A stretch of 64,000 nt of DNA, taken from contig NC_090164.1 in assembly GCF_017916325.1 (NCBI RefSeq), forward strand, positions 35,001 to 99,000. The letters are read 5' to 3'. Positions within the stretch are counted from its first letter, which is position 1. Each line of letters opens with the position of its first letter. The position numbers were made by a program, and so were the translations under genes. Source of the stretch: Leishmania martiniquensis. Lineage: Eukaryota > Euglenozoa > Kinetoplastea > Trypanosomatida > Trypanosomatidae. Below the pieces are notes generated by a model. It ran no database searches. It saw only the letters and a program-made list of their open reading frames with translations, and was not told where the DNA came from. Below are positions 1 to 8,983 of this stretch, in pieces.

Positions 1-3000
1 AGCCGATCTTGATCAAGCGTGGCTGCCCAGGGCCGGGTGGCGTTTTCCTCTGGCAAGTGGCGTAGAGGGTCATAAAAATATGATGGCGATCCGAGAGGTT
101 AAGCGGCAGCTGCAACTTGAACTCGTCGTTCAGTACGATGTCACTCGAGTTGTGAACCGAGGACGACCACGCCGTGGTGTCCATCGACAAGCTCGACAGG
201 CCACGGCCGTAGATGCACTTGATAGCACCCTCCTCCGAGAGCCCGTCGTCCCGGTCCTTGACACAAATCTGAAAGGCATAGGTGTGATGCGAAGCGGGGA
301 TGTTGCGGAGACAGCTCGTGTAGATTACCCTCAGCTTCGACACACTGAAATAGTACACGTTGTTGTACGTGGTGAAGTAGCCAGAATTGAGGATCGGGAT
401 GCAGCACGGCGCGTAGCGGTAGATGACCGGGCGAGCACCCGGCACTTCCGGGTCCAGCAGGCTCACCTTCGACTCGTTCTCTTCCGGTGAAGTCTCGGGG
501 TGGTCAGACGGAAACGCGACTTCGTGCCTGGTTAGATCCGAGACGGAGAAGACCATGTCGACGGGCACCACCTTCTGAGCGCTGCGCCAGCGCTCGTCGT
601 TCCCCACCTTAAATACGTCGTCATCCGATAGGGCCTTGCGGTAGAGACGGTCAACAGAAAGCTTCGTCGATGGGTGATTTGCCTCATCCTGCAGCGCCAC
701 CAAGTTCCAGCCCAGCTCTTCCAGCACGTCTGACACCTGAGTCAGAAGCAGCGTCTCCTGCTTCATGGGTGCTACATGGATCGCCTTGTAGCGGTCTGCA
801 CGGCTGTACAAATCAACATAGGTGTCGAAGTCCTCGCAGCATGGTCGGTACACGCGCAGCAGGAGATGCAGCGTCCCCTTGAACTCGCTTGGTACAAAGG
901 CCACCACGCACTTCTTCTTGGCGAGCTCGCTGCGCTCCTTGTGGGGGTAGAAGACGTCAAGCTCGGAGTCGAAGTAGAAGGTTTCGGAGACCTTTACCTT
1001 ATGCCGGTCCGTCCAGCTGTACAGCGCCGCTCCCACGATGAGAGGATCGGTTCCTGCTCCATGCAGCTCCATCATCCGGTTGCTGATCCTCGTCGCCTCG
1101 ATGCAATACACAAAGCCCCCCGTAAAGGTGCGCATTGCTGGGATAGGCTTGCGGGTGTCGATGTCGCTCACCCACAAACTCGCTGCCGTCAACTTCGTCG
1201 CCCTCGCATCTTTATCCTTCGTCTTTGACTGTGTGCGCTCCCACACCTGAATCGGATCCCCGTACGAAATCTGTGAAATAGCCTTCCGCACCATTGCGCT
1301 ATCGCCCCTCAGCAGTTGTGCCCTTGTCAGCAGACGTTCAGTGGGGGCGTTGTGAGGGCAATCCTCGTCGTCTACGGTCAGGGTGGGGTCACTTAGCACC
1401 TCCGACTCGAAATAGCACTTGAGGGTGCTCAGCGAGCGCTCGCCTGGTCCACAAGGTCGCTCGCGGTCAGCATTTGGCTTTGCATGCGAGCGATGGAGGT
1501 TAATGATCGTCTGCTTGGCCGAGAAGAAGCCGAGCTGAATCTTCGCATGCGCCGGCACCTCCCCCGTGACCTCCCTTGGAGGGAACAAGCACTTGCCAGA
1601 CTCGCGGATAGTCGCGTATCTCTGCACCTCAATGTAGCTGCCTCTGATCGATTCCTCTGTGAGCCCATGTGTCTGTAGCTCAGCCGATAGGGCCGCCTCA
1701 AAGCTTTCAAGCGGGGCCTCTTTCATTGTGCGCGGGGGTGTGAAGACGTCATCCTCTGTCCGAGAGAGAATCCCATTGTCATTCCGGACGGCCTCTAACG
1801 TGGAGGACGAAAAGCGGCTGATAGTCTCCGAGGTGGAGTCTCTAGAATCTGTGCACTCCACACTCCGTCCCTCACTGTCGTCAAGGGGCGCGCTGTAATT
1901 TCGGCTACCGCCCAATTCCGACTTTTGCAGCGCATCCACTTCCCCCTCATTCATATCAGCTCCCACGCCGCTCTCATTCGCGCGTGAATACGGAAAGCTT
2001 CCGTTACTTCCTCTCCATGCATCAGAGCAACTCGCCAGCTTCGTACCAGCAGGCGCAGTCGCGGGTCCAGCAGCTTTAGCAAGCTTCAAACTCTCCGCGT
2101 ACTCCGGAACTACGGCGCATTGTGCCTCCCGCCTGGCCTGCTCCTCGGCCTCCCGACGGGCCTGCTCCTCGGCCTCCAGCCGTGCGCGCTCCTCGGCCTC
2201 CCGACGGGCCTGCTCCTCGGTCTCCAGCCGTGCGCGCTCCTCGGCCTCCCGACGGGCCTGCTCCTCGGTCTCCAGCCGTGCGCGCTCCTCGGCCTCCCGA
2301 CGGGCCTGCTCCTCGGCCTCCAGCCGTGCGCGCTCCTCGGCCTCCCGACGGGCCTGCTCCTCGGCCTCCAGCCGTGCGCGCTCCTCGGCCTCCCGACGGG
2401 CCTGCTCCTCGGCCTCCAGCCGTGCGCGCTCCTCGGCCTCCCGACGGGCCTGCTCCTCGGCCTCCAGCCGTGCGCGCTCCTCGGCCTCCCGACGGGCCTG
2501 CTCCTCGGCCTCCAGCCGTGCGCGCTCCTCGGCCTCCCGACGGGCCTGCTCCTCGGCCTCCAGCCGTGCGCGCTCCTCGGCCTCCCGACGGGCCTGCTCC
2601 TCGGTCTCCAGCCGTGCGCGCTCCTCGGCCTCCCGACGGGCCTGCTCCTCGGCCTCCAGCCGTGCGCGCTCCTCGGCCTCCCGACGGGCCTGCTCCTCGG
2701 TCTCCAGCCGTGCGCGCTCCTCGGCCTCCCGACGGGCCTGCTCCTCGGCCTCCAGCCGTGCGCGCTCCTCGGCCTCCCGACGGGCCTGCTCCTCGGCCTC
2801 CAGCCGTGCGCGCTCCTCGGCCTCCCGACGGGCCTGCTCCTCGGTCTCCAGCCGTGCGCGCTCCTCGGCCTCCCGACGGGCCTGCTCCTCGGCCTCCAGC
2901 CGTGCGCGCTCCTCGGCCTCCCGACGGGCCTGCTCCTCGGCCTCCAGCCGTGCGCGCTCCTCGGCCTCCCGACGGGCCTGCTCCTCGGCCTCCAGCCGTG

Positions 3001-3541
3001 CGCGCTCCTCGGCCTCCCGACGGGCCTGCTCCTCGCTTGCACGCAGCGAGCGAGCCGTCGTGCCTCGCCAAAGTTGCTCCTCCGTATTGACTAGTGTTTC
3101 AGCTTGCAGCCCTACTGTTAGATTTGCATCCACCTCTTCGTGGGACTGGGAATGGTCGTTGGTCCCTCTTCGCTGATCAGCTTCACTGGTGATTGAGCCA
3201 CAGCGTGCAGAGTGATCGGGGACCTCCGTAGCCCAGGCAGGTTTTTGAGACAGCGAAAATGTGCTGTGGGAGGTACTAACGGCTCTTTGAGTGGCAGAGG
3301 ACGTCGGTGATAACTTCAGCGACTCAAGCTGCACTTGCTTCCGGCGAAGACGCTCTTCTATTTCGCGCTGAATGCGATCGACTTCCGCTTTTCGGGCCTC
3401 TTCCATGGGATCTTCCTCGATCGGGTTGATTTCAAATGGCGGAGGAGCAGCGTACAGGTCATGGCGATGTTCTTGCGATCGATTGATCTCCGCCTCCATC
3501 TCCATCATGATTTGGCGCTCAATGTCGGTGTGGGTGCTCAT
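1..3541 (-). CDS. DOCK-family (zizimin-like) putative Rho-type GEF, N-terminal part with DHR-1 domain; runs off the window
   Basis: The frame opens at the ATG at 3541 and stays open to base 1, giving 1180 codons; the stop lies outside. Residues 1-165 are polar and charged. About 170-473 are a 16-residue repeat rich in Glu, Arg and Ala, expected to be one long helix or coiled coil. About 474-640 are low complexity. From about 830 the sequence follows DOCK proteins: a segment ending [12 protein letters not shown] matches the zizimin stretch before DHR-1, and about 1040-1165 matches DHR-1 (C2-DOCK), with KCIYGR, then [21 protein letters not shown]-1 binds phosphoinositides in known DOCKs. The catalytic DHR-2 domain would lie beyond base 1, so exchange activity is inferred only. 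No upstream in-frame ATG was found to about 3860. Family assignment is strong; substrate and role are unknown. Confidence 0.85.
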   Translation of the reverse strand, partial: MSTHTDIERQIMMEMEAEINRSQEHRHDLYAAPPPFEINPIEEDPMEEARKAEVDRIQREIEERLRRKQVQLESLKLSPTSSATQRAVSTSHSTFSLSQKPAWATEVPDHSARCGSITSEADQRRGTNDHSQSHEEVDANLTVGLQAETLVNTEEQLWRGTTARSLRASEEQARREAEERARLEAEEQARREAEERARLEAEEQARREAEERARLEAEEQARREAEERARLETEEQARREAEERARLEAEEQARREAEERARLEAEEQARREAEERARLETEEQARREAEERARLEAEEQARREAEERARLETEEQARREAEERARLEAEEQARREAEERARLEAEEQARREAEERARLEAEEQARREAEERARLEAEEQARREAEERARLEAEEQARREAEERARLEAEEQARREAEERARLETEEQARREAEERARLETEEQARREAEERARLEAEEQARREAEEQARREAQCAVVPEYAESLKLAKAAGPATAPAGTKLASCSDAWRGSNGSFPYSRANESGVGADMNEGEVDALQKSELGGSRNYSAPLDDSEGRSVECTDSRDSTSETISRFSSSTLEAVRNDNGILSRTEDDVFTPPRTMKEAPLESFEAALSAELQTHGLTEESIRGSYIEVQRYATIRESGKCLFPPREVTGEVPAHAKIQLGFFSAKQTIINLHRSHAKPNADRERPCGPGERSLSTLKCYFESEVLSDPTLTVDDEDCPHNAPTERLLTRAQLLRGDSAMVRKAISQISYGDPIQVWERTQSKTKDKDARATKLTAASLWVSDIDTRKPIPAMRTFTGGFVYCIEATRISNRMMELHGAGTDPLIVGAALYSWTDRHKVKVSETFYFDSELDVFYPHKERSELAKKKCVVAFVPSEFKGTLHLLLRVYRPCCEDFDTYVDLYSRADRYKAIHVAPMKQETLLLTQVSDVLEELGWNLVALQDEANHPSTKLSVDRLYRKALSDDDVFKVGNDERWRSAQKVVPVDMVFSVSDLTRHEVAFPSDHPETSPEENESKVSLLDPEVPGARPVIYRYAPCCIPILNSGYFTTYNNVYYFSVSKLRVIYTSCLRNIPASHHTYAFQICVKDRDDGLSEEGAIKCIYGRGLSSLSMDTTAWSSSVHNSSDIVLNDEFKLQLPLNLSDRHHIFMTLYATCQRKTPPGPGQPRLIKIG
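2125..3035 (-). repeat. Tandem 48-bp coding minisatellite, 18 full copies plus partial copies at both ends
   Basis: Full copies run from 2149 to 3012, with partial copies at 2125-2148 and 3013-3035. Each encodes 16 residues, [16 protein letters not shown]. The copies are almost identical: the only variation I see is one base that makes the last residue Ala (GCC) or Thr (ACC). The Thr form occurs in copies 2, 3, 10, 12 and 15 counted from the low-coordinate end. Because 48 is divisible by three, copy-number change keeps the frame. All six frames are open here, which creates long spurious ORFs on both strands. Confidence 0.97.
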
Positions 3542-5036
3542 TGGCGATCGTGTGTGTCCCTGCAAGCCGCAAGGTTTCGCTCCAACAATTACAAGCCGGC
3601 CGCCCGATATATATATATATATATATAATGACAGAACCTGTGAGGACCTTTTCCACGGCTCAGGATGGTGGGTGTCTGCCTCGACTACTCTTGTCAGCAA
3701 CGACGGTCGATCAGCTGCAATTTGGGCGAGCTCGACGGAGATGTCGTTCGCGACAGCAAATTGTAATGACGGATAGAACACCAAAACGCACACCACACAC
3801 GAAAGGAATGCGCTGCTAAACGATGACTGCGCGCTGCGAGGCGAATGAGCGGTAAACAGTACGCGGCACACACACGCAGACGTATACACGTATGGACTAA
3901 ATCAAGATCAGGTGGCAAGTTGGGGAGGTTGAGTACTTTTCCTTGCTTAGTGGGGTCACGCGCTGCCACACAGCGAAGAAGCGGTGCCGCTGCGTCTGCT
4001 CGGTCCGGCACAGGCGCGCGTCACAACAATGCGCCCCACGCAGTCCTCTGCGCATGGCCCGGTCTCAAAACGCGTACCACAGACAGAAATGCTCAGTTCG
4101 CCGTGCCTATCGGTGATTCAAGGAGATATAGCTGTCTGTGGAGGTCGAAACGTGCGACAAGGGAAGCCGTTCGTTCCTGCCACATACCCTCTCCACTCCC
4201 CCTACAGAGGAAAGGCAGAGAAGACACGCACCTGGACACCACAAAGCTGCGCCTGCCAGCGCGTCTTCGGCGGGGCGACGGGACGAAAGGAAGAGGGGCA
4301 CGCGTGAGCTGCGCACCACAGGCGGCAGGGTGACGAGTAAAACCCAACTCTGCAGATGCGCCCGCAGTCCAGCACTGTGCCGCCCACACCACTTCCTGAC
4401 AGGCGTGCCACATATTCTGAAGGGGCGCCATTTTTATTTCCTGCGGTTGATTTCAGCTGGTGTGCATCCTCCTGTCACACACCACTCCCCGGCGCGGACA
4501 TCTTCCAAAAGGCGAAAAATAACAACAGAAAACGAAGGCTAAGGGAATCAGCCGTCGCCGATACATCAATCCACGAGGCTCACAGCCGCGGGGGTGCCGA
4601 CACAAATTGAAAAGGCACGCACAGGCATCCAGACATCTAAACACACACACACACACAGCAAGCATCCATCTGGCTCGGGAGATAGAGAAGAGACCTAAGA
4701 CGCTAGCCGAGGGGGGACACTGATGCAGGCTGGCCGGAGACGACGACACTTGTACGGTCAATGAAGAGGAATAGATGGGCGCCCACCTTCCTCTCTTCGA
4801 AGAGGCACGCATGGTCGGCTGTCATAGAGGTACCGGCACCTGTCCCTCACGCTTGCATCTCTCGCTTTCGTTGATGCAAAGGAGTCTGCCACACACGCCC
4901 GCAACCAAGCGGACTCGCTGGTGCGCGGTGAGGGCTGAAGACTTGTCGCCATCACCCACTCAGCGGCACACGAGGAAAAAAGAATGGTTGCACAACGAAA
5001 GGGCGGCTGAGTGCTGCCATACCATGCAGGCAAGCC
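3542..5036. other. Spacer between RPN1-like and DOCK-like genes
   Basis: No supportable gene. It holds an (AT)n run at 3607-3627, directly upstream of the DOCK-like start, and an (AC)n run at 4640-4657. Short ORFs here lack family features. No clean pyrimidine tract plus AG was found close to 3541, so the splice acceptor is not placed. Confidence 0.7.
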
Positions 5037-7769
5037 CTACTCCGCCTGAGGTCGCTCCCTCATGACACAAATGCCCTCCAGCACCGTTCCAACAGGCGCA
5101 TACTTGCTGTCAGCGCACTCCACCTTGTCTGTCGCACTGAGCAACACCGGTGTTTTCTGGGTTTGAAAGCCAGTGATGGCTTTCGGGTTGCCCGGCAGCG
5201 CCACTGTATCCACCGGCAGACCGACGCGCACCAGCACGGAGTCTACCGGCTCCATGTTCTCATTGACGGCCATCATCATACGCGGGCTGATGGCTGGCGT
5301 GATGGCGTAGAACATGTAGTGGCACTCACCCAGCAGGGTCTTTGACAGGTCCAGGGAGCTGTGGAGCAAACTCAAAACGCCCATAAGAGCGGTCATGTTG
5401 ACTGCCTTGCTGTCGTTATGCAGACAAGAGAGGGTAAGGTGGCCCTTCCCCATGGCGCAGAGACCCTCAGCCAGGCGCACCGCGAAGGTCGCGCCGGCAA
5501 AGATGGGCTTCTGATAGTAGGAAGAGAGGCTGTGGAGCTTCGTAGCTACGCGGGCGTTGTTGCTTCCCGCCGCGACGATACCCATCGCTGTAATAGCGTT
5601 GGTGGCTGTTGGCAGATCCGAGTCGTGTGCGAGTCGATTCAGTGTCTCCACGACCGGCATGTTGGGATTGCCAGCGGAGAGGAGAGCATAGACCAGCGGC
5701 ACCGCACATCGCCCTGACATGGGATCTTTACCTTTGCTAACGGTGTCCGCCAGCAGCGAGTGAATGATAGCCCGCTTCGTCATCTCCATCCCAAGGTCTT
5801 CACCGACCGCCACGAGGCCGATGCCTAGCACAGCCGCTGCCTTATGATTCAGTGGCGTCGTCTTCTCCTCCTCCGGCTTCGCTGGCGCCTCCTCATTGGT
5901 GTTGTTGCCATTCCCCGTTTCGTCCTCGTTCTGCTCTTCGTCGTTCTCCGGTGCCTCATCGTTCTCTGCAATGACATGGAAAAAGCTTTGGATGACGACG
6001 ACGTTGCCCGTGGCAGCGAAAGCGCAGCTGCGCACCACAATTTCCGTGTAGCGCTGGATGACTGCTGGCAGAGCGCGCGTGGCATCCAGCAGGGTGTCGG
6101 CGGCCTCCTGGCGCCCTAGGAACATGCAGCCGAGCGCCAGGATCAGATAACGCACACACGGCTCCTTTAACTTGTTCACAGGCACCTCCATTAGGCAGTT
6201 CATCATCGTCTCGGAGATGTCCTCATCGGCAGAGGCGACAAATACTGTGGCGAGGGCGTAGGCGGCCATGCACTGCACCAGCAGCTTCTGCTCCGAGTCC
6301 GCTAGCAGCGGAATGAGGAGCTCCTTCACGTCCTCCTTGCGCGTGCCGGCGTAGGCGTAGCCGAGGCCAAGGATGGCACCAATAGCCACCTCTGCCTCTT
6401 GCGCGTTGATCTGCTCCGACAGCAGCCCCAGCGCAGGGTCAAAGGGATTCCGCACACCACACATGACAATACCAGAGGCAAGGCACGCGCCAGCCTTCAC
6501 GTAGGTGCTCTCTGAATAGAAGTACTTGTCGATCTGCTGCAGGCCTTCCGTGTGGTCCCACAGGTGCAGCAAGCCGAGGGCTGCTGTGGTGGAGATGATG
6601 CGGTCCTCGCGCTGATCGAAGAAAAAGGTCGGGGTACCCGAGAGAAACTTATCTGTGCCGTATCCGCAGTTCGCCAGCCCGCTGACGAAGGCGCAGACCA
6701 AATTGTTCTGCAGGTCTTTGGGGCCATTCTTCTCGTCCGGCGACATCTTAAAGACCTCCTCGAGCGTCTTCGGTGCCATACAGTCGAGCTCTTGCGCCGT
6801 GTGGCGGTACAGCTGCGAGAGGCCCATGTTGCCATTCGCGTCCTGCAGCAGTTCGTCTTCCTCGCAATCCAAGTCAAGGAAGCACTTCTGCCTCGCACAC
6901 GACAGCGCCATCTGCAGGCGCTCCGGCTTGCTTGTGCACTCACTGAACAGCTCCGCGACAAGCTCGCGGTCGTTCAGCATGAGGGCGGTGAGCGCTGCGT
7001 CTGGGTAGGCTTTCATCTTCTTGTAAATATCGTACACCGTGCGGAGAGCCTCGCTGTCTGAGGGGCGAGTCAGATACTTGCTGATTGCCGCGATATAGTT
7101 TGCAATCCGCTTGTAGTTAGACGCCTCCACGAGCGGCAGAATGCGTGTGACGCCGTCGATCTCCATCAGCAAGTCGATCGCCGTCGCTTCGTCTTGATGT
7201 GCCAGCATGTAGAAGACGATCTGGTCCACGAAGCCATTCAGATAGTCCATCGACTCCTTGTTGGCGGACCGCTCGCGCCACTCTTCGCCAATGGCACCGG
7301 CTAGAAAGCGGAGGTACTCGTGGCCCCACTGCGCCAGGTCGTTCCTCGTGCCTTTCAGCTTGTGCTCCAGCAGCGTGCGCCCGCCGTTGTTGGACTCGAG
7401 CGTCATGGAGATGAAAGAGAGGAGGTCGTGTAGTCGGCGTGAGACAGATGGGTTCTCGGAGCTCTTGAGTGCCGCTTCCAGTTCGGGATACAAGGCACGC
7501 ACGTGCTTCAGTGGTGGTGGGACGGCGGCCAGACTGCCGCTGCTGCTTGTGCGAAGCAGATCCACCAGGCGCTCCACCGCGACATTGGCGATATCAACAT
7601 CGGTGTCTGCGGCTCGCGTCACCAGCAGTTCCACCTCCTCCTTGATGCGCATGTCCTCTTCACTCATCTTGCGCTCGCTCTCTTTCTTTTTCCGCTCGTT
7701 GACGGTGCCGTCTTTCTGCGGGTCCTTCGACGGCACACTCGCCGCTACCTCACTCCCCTTCGAGTTCAT
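5037..7769 (-). CDS. RPN1: 26S proteasome regulatory subunit RPN1 (PSMD2)
   Basis: This 910-residue protein aligns by eye along its whole length with RPN1/PSMD2. RPN1 is the large scaffold of the 19S base that binds ubiquitin-like shuttle factors and contacts the RPT ATPase ring. Visible landmarks are the proteasome/cyclosome repeats in the middle (the stretch with LHLWDH..LQQIDKYFYS, then the AGACLASGIVMCGVRNPFDPA region, then GLGYAYAGTRKEDV), an acidic Glu/Asn-rich insert where PSMD2 has its charged linker, and the conserved C-terminus with ITGFQTQKTPVLL. Length is normal for the family. The frame continues upstream to a GTG at 7796, but the first ATG is at 7769 and a likely trans-splice AG sits at 7796-7797, so 7769 is chosen. 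Confidence 0.96.
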   Translation of the reverse strand: MNSKGSEVAASVPSKDPQKDGTVNERKKKESERKMSEEDMRIKEEVELLVTRAADTDVDIANVAVERLVDLLRTSSSGSLAAVPPPLKHVRALYPELEAALKSSENPSVSRRLHDLLSFISMTLESNNGGRTLLEHKLKGTRNDLAQWGHEYLRFLAGAIGEEWRERSANKESMDYLNGFVDQIVFYMLAHQDEATAIDLLMEIDGVTRILPLVEASNYKRIANYIAAISKYLTRPSDSEALRTVYDIYKKMKAYPDAALTALMLNDRELVAELFSECTSKPERLQMALSCARQKCFLDLDCEEDELLQDANGNMGLSQLYRHTAQELDCMAPKTLEEVFKMSPDEKNGPKDLQNNLVCAFVSGLANCGYGTDKFLSGTPTFFFDQREDRIISTTAALGLLHLWDHTEGLQQIDKYFYSESTYVKAGACLASGIVMCGVRNPFDPALGLLSEQINAQEAEVAIGAILGLGYAYAGTRKEDVKELLIPLLADSEQKLLVQCMAAYALATVFVASADEDISETMMNCLMEVPVNKLKEPCVRYLILALGCMFLGRQEAADTLLDATRALPAVIQRYTEIVVRSCAFAATGNVVVIQSFFHVIAENDEAPENDEEQNEDETGNGNNTNEEAPAKPEEEKTTPLNHKAAAVLGIGLVAVGEDLGMEMTKRAIIHSLLADTVSKGKDPMSGRCAVPLVYALLSAGNPNMPVVETLNRLAHDSDLPTATNAITAMGIVAAGSNNARVATKLHSLSSYYQKPIFAGATFAVRLAEGLCAMGKGHLTLSCLHNDSKAVNMTALMGVLSLLHSSLDLSKTLLGECHYMFYAITPAISPRMMMAVNENMEPVDSVLVRVGLPVDTVALPGNPKAITGFQTQKTPVLLSATDKVECADSKYAPVGTVLEGICVMRERPQAE

Positions 7770-8983
7770 GGCTGAAGTAACTCGGTGACGCAGCACTGTG
7801 ATTGGGTAGGGAGGGAGGGGGCGGGGGGTCGCAGAGGTCGTGGTGCTCTATACTCGAACAGACGTCCTCTCTGGAGGGGTGATACGACGCCGAGGCGGCG
7901 GATGATGGCGTGTGAAAGGAAGAGGGCGGTGGGGTGCGCTTGGACGAGAAACGCAAATCGAGTGGAAAGGTAATATGGGTTGGGCCACAAATAATGGGCA
8001 CGTCTCCCAATCCTTCAATAGAAAAGCGTGCACAGACACACAGACAGAGATCGACAGACAGACAGAGACACGGCCGGTTCAGCAACACTTTTCACACAAA
8101 GAAAGACGAAAGGGACAAAAATGGGGACTGCAGTGTGCAGTGGGGCAGCGACGAATCCTTCTGAATAATTGTCTCCGCACCCGTTAGAAATGAGACTCGA
8201 GAAGAGCGGAGGGGGTAGAAGAGGGGGAGGCGATACCGAAGAGAAGTCCCTTGAAAGCAATCATGCATCGCAAGAGCGTCGGGAAGCCGCTACGCGGCGC
8301 ACAGACAACCTCGTGGACATCGGGAGAACAGACAAAGAAGAGGCCACCGAAGTGGGGCGATCCTTGCGAGCCTCAAAGGAGGCAGCGAAGCAGGCGGGGG
8401 CATCGCCGGTGGTCACAACGTTGCTTGCAAAGGGAAAGACCCACAACAAGATTGGTGTTCAGAGAAGCCGAGCAGCGGCGGGCAATGCGGGTGCTCACGC
8501 TTTCGATCTCCTCGCTCTGCGCGGTGTCAGCTCGGTGTTCACCGAGAAAAAGAGGCCGCCCCAGTTGGGGATGGCGTGCGCACGTGAAGGCCTGTCCCCA
8601 TAGGCCATGCAAGGCGCCAGCTCACAAACGGTGGGCGTATATGGCTCGAGGGCATGAGGCACAGGCGCACTGGCGCCTCACATCTGACTTGAGCGCGTCG
8701 GAGAGGAGCAAAGCGAAGGGTCGCGGAGGGGAACGCGCGCCACTGAGCGTAAGCCCATGCAGAGCTGCCCAACGGGTGAAGTCCAAAGAAAGAGTTCCAT
8801 GGGATCGCTTTTGGAGAGGGGAGAGGACAACATGCCCCTCCCCCCTCCAGTACATCGTCGGTGAGAGGATAGAGCAAAGCAGTGGAGAAGAGAAGCAGCA
8901 ACGCTACAGATACGCACACACAAAGGACGGAGGCGTCCCCGCTAAAAGCGCCACAGCCAGCAACACTCGCGCCCAGCGTTGTC
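7770..8983. other. Spacer between IQCH-like and RPN1 genes
   Basis: No supportable gene. It contains a degenerate (CAGA)n stretch near 8033-8071 and purine-rich plus-strand blocks. A 307-codon plus-strand ORF at 8251-9174 overlaps the 3' end of the IQCH-like gene and shows no family features. Confidence 0.65.
7796..7828 (-). promoter_or_regulatory. Candidate spliced-leader acceptor for RPN1
   Basis: On the minus strand a C-rich pyrimidine tract (about 7806-7828) is followed by its first AG at 7797-7796, 26 bases before the ATG. This fits kinetoplastid trans-splicing but is inferred from sequence only. Confidence 0.45.

Noticed and set aside
2125..3035. CRISPR-like direct repeats
   Set aside because: The repeats are head-to-tail with no spacers and encode a regular peptide, so this is a coding minisatellite.
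2076..3094. Four long ORFs over the 48-bp array in other frames and on the plus strand
   Set aside because: They are by-products of a stop-free 48-bp repeat; the real frame is the one continuous from 3541 to base 1 with DOCK similarity.
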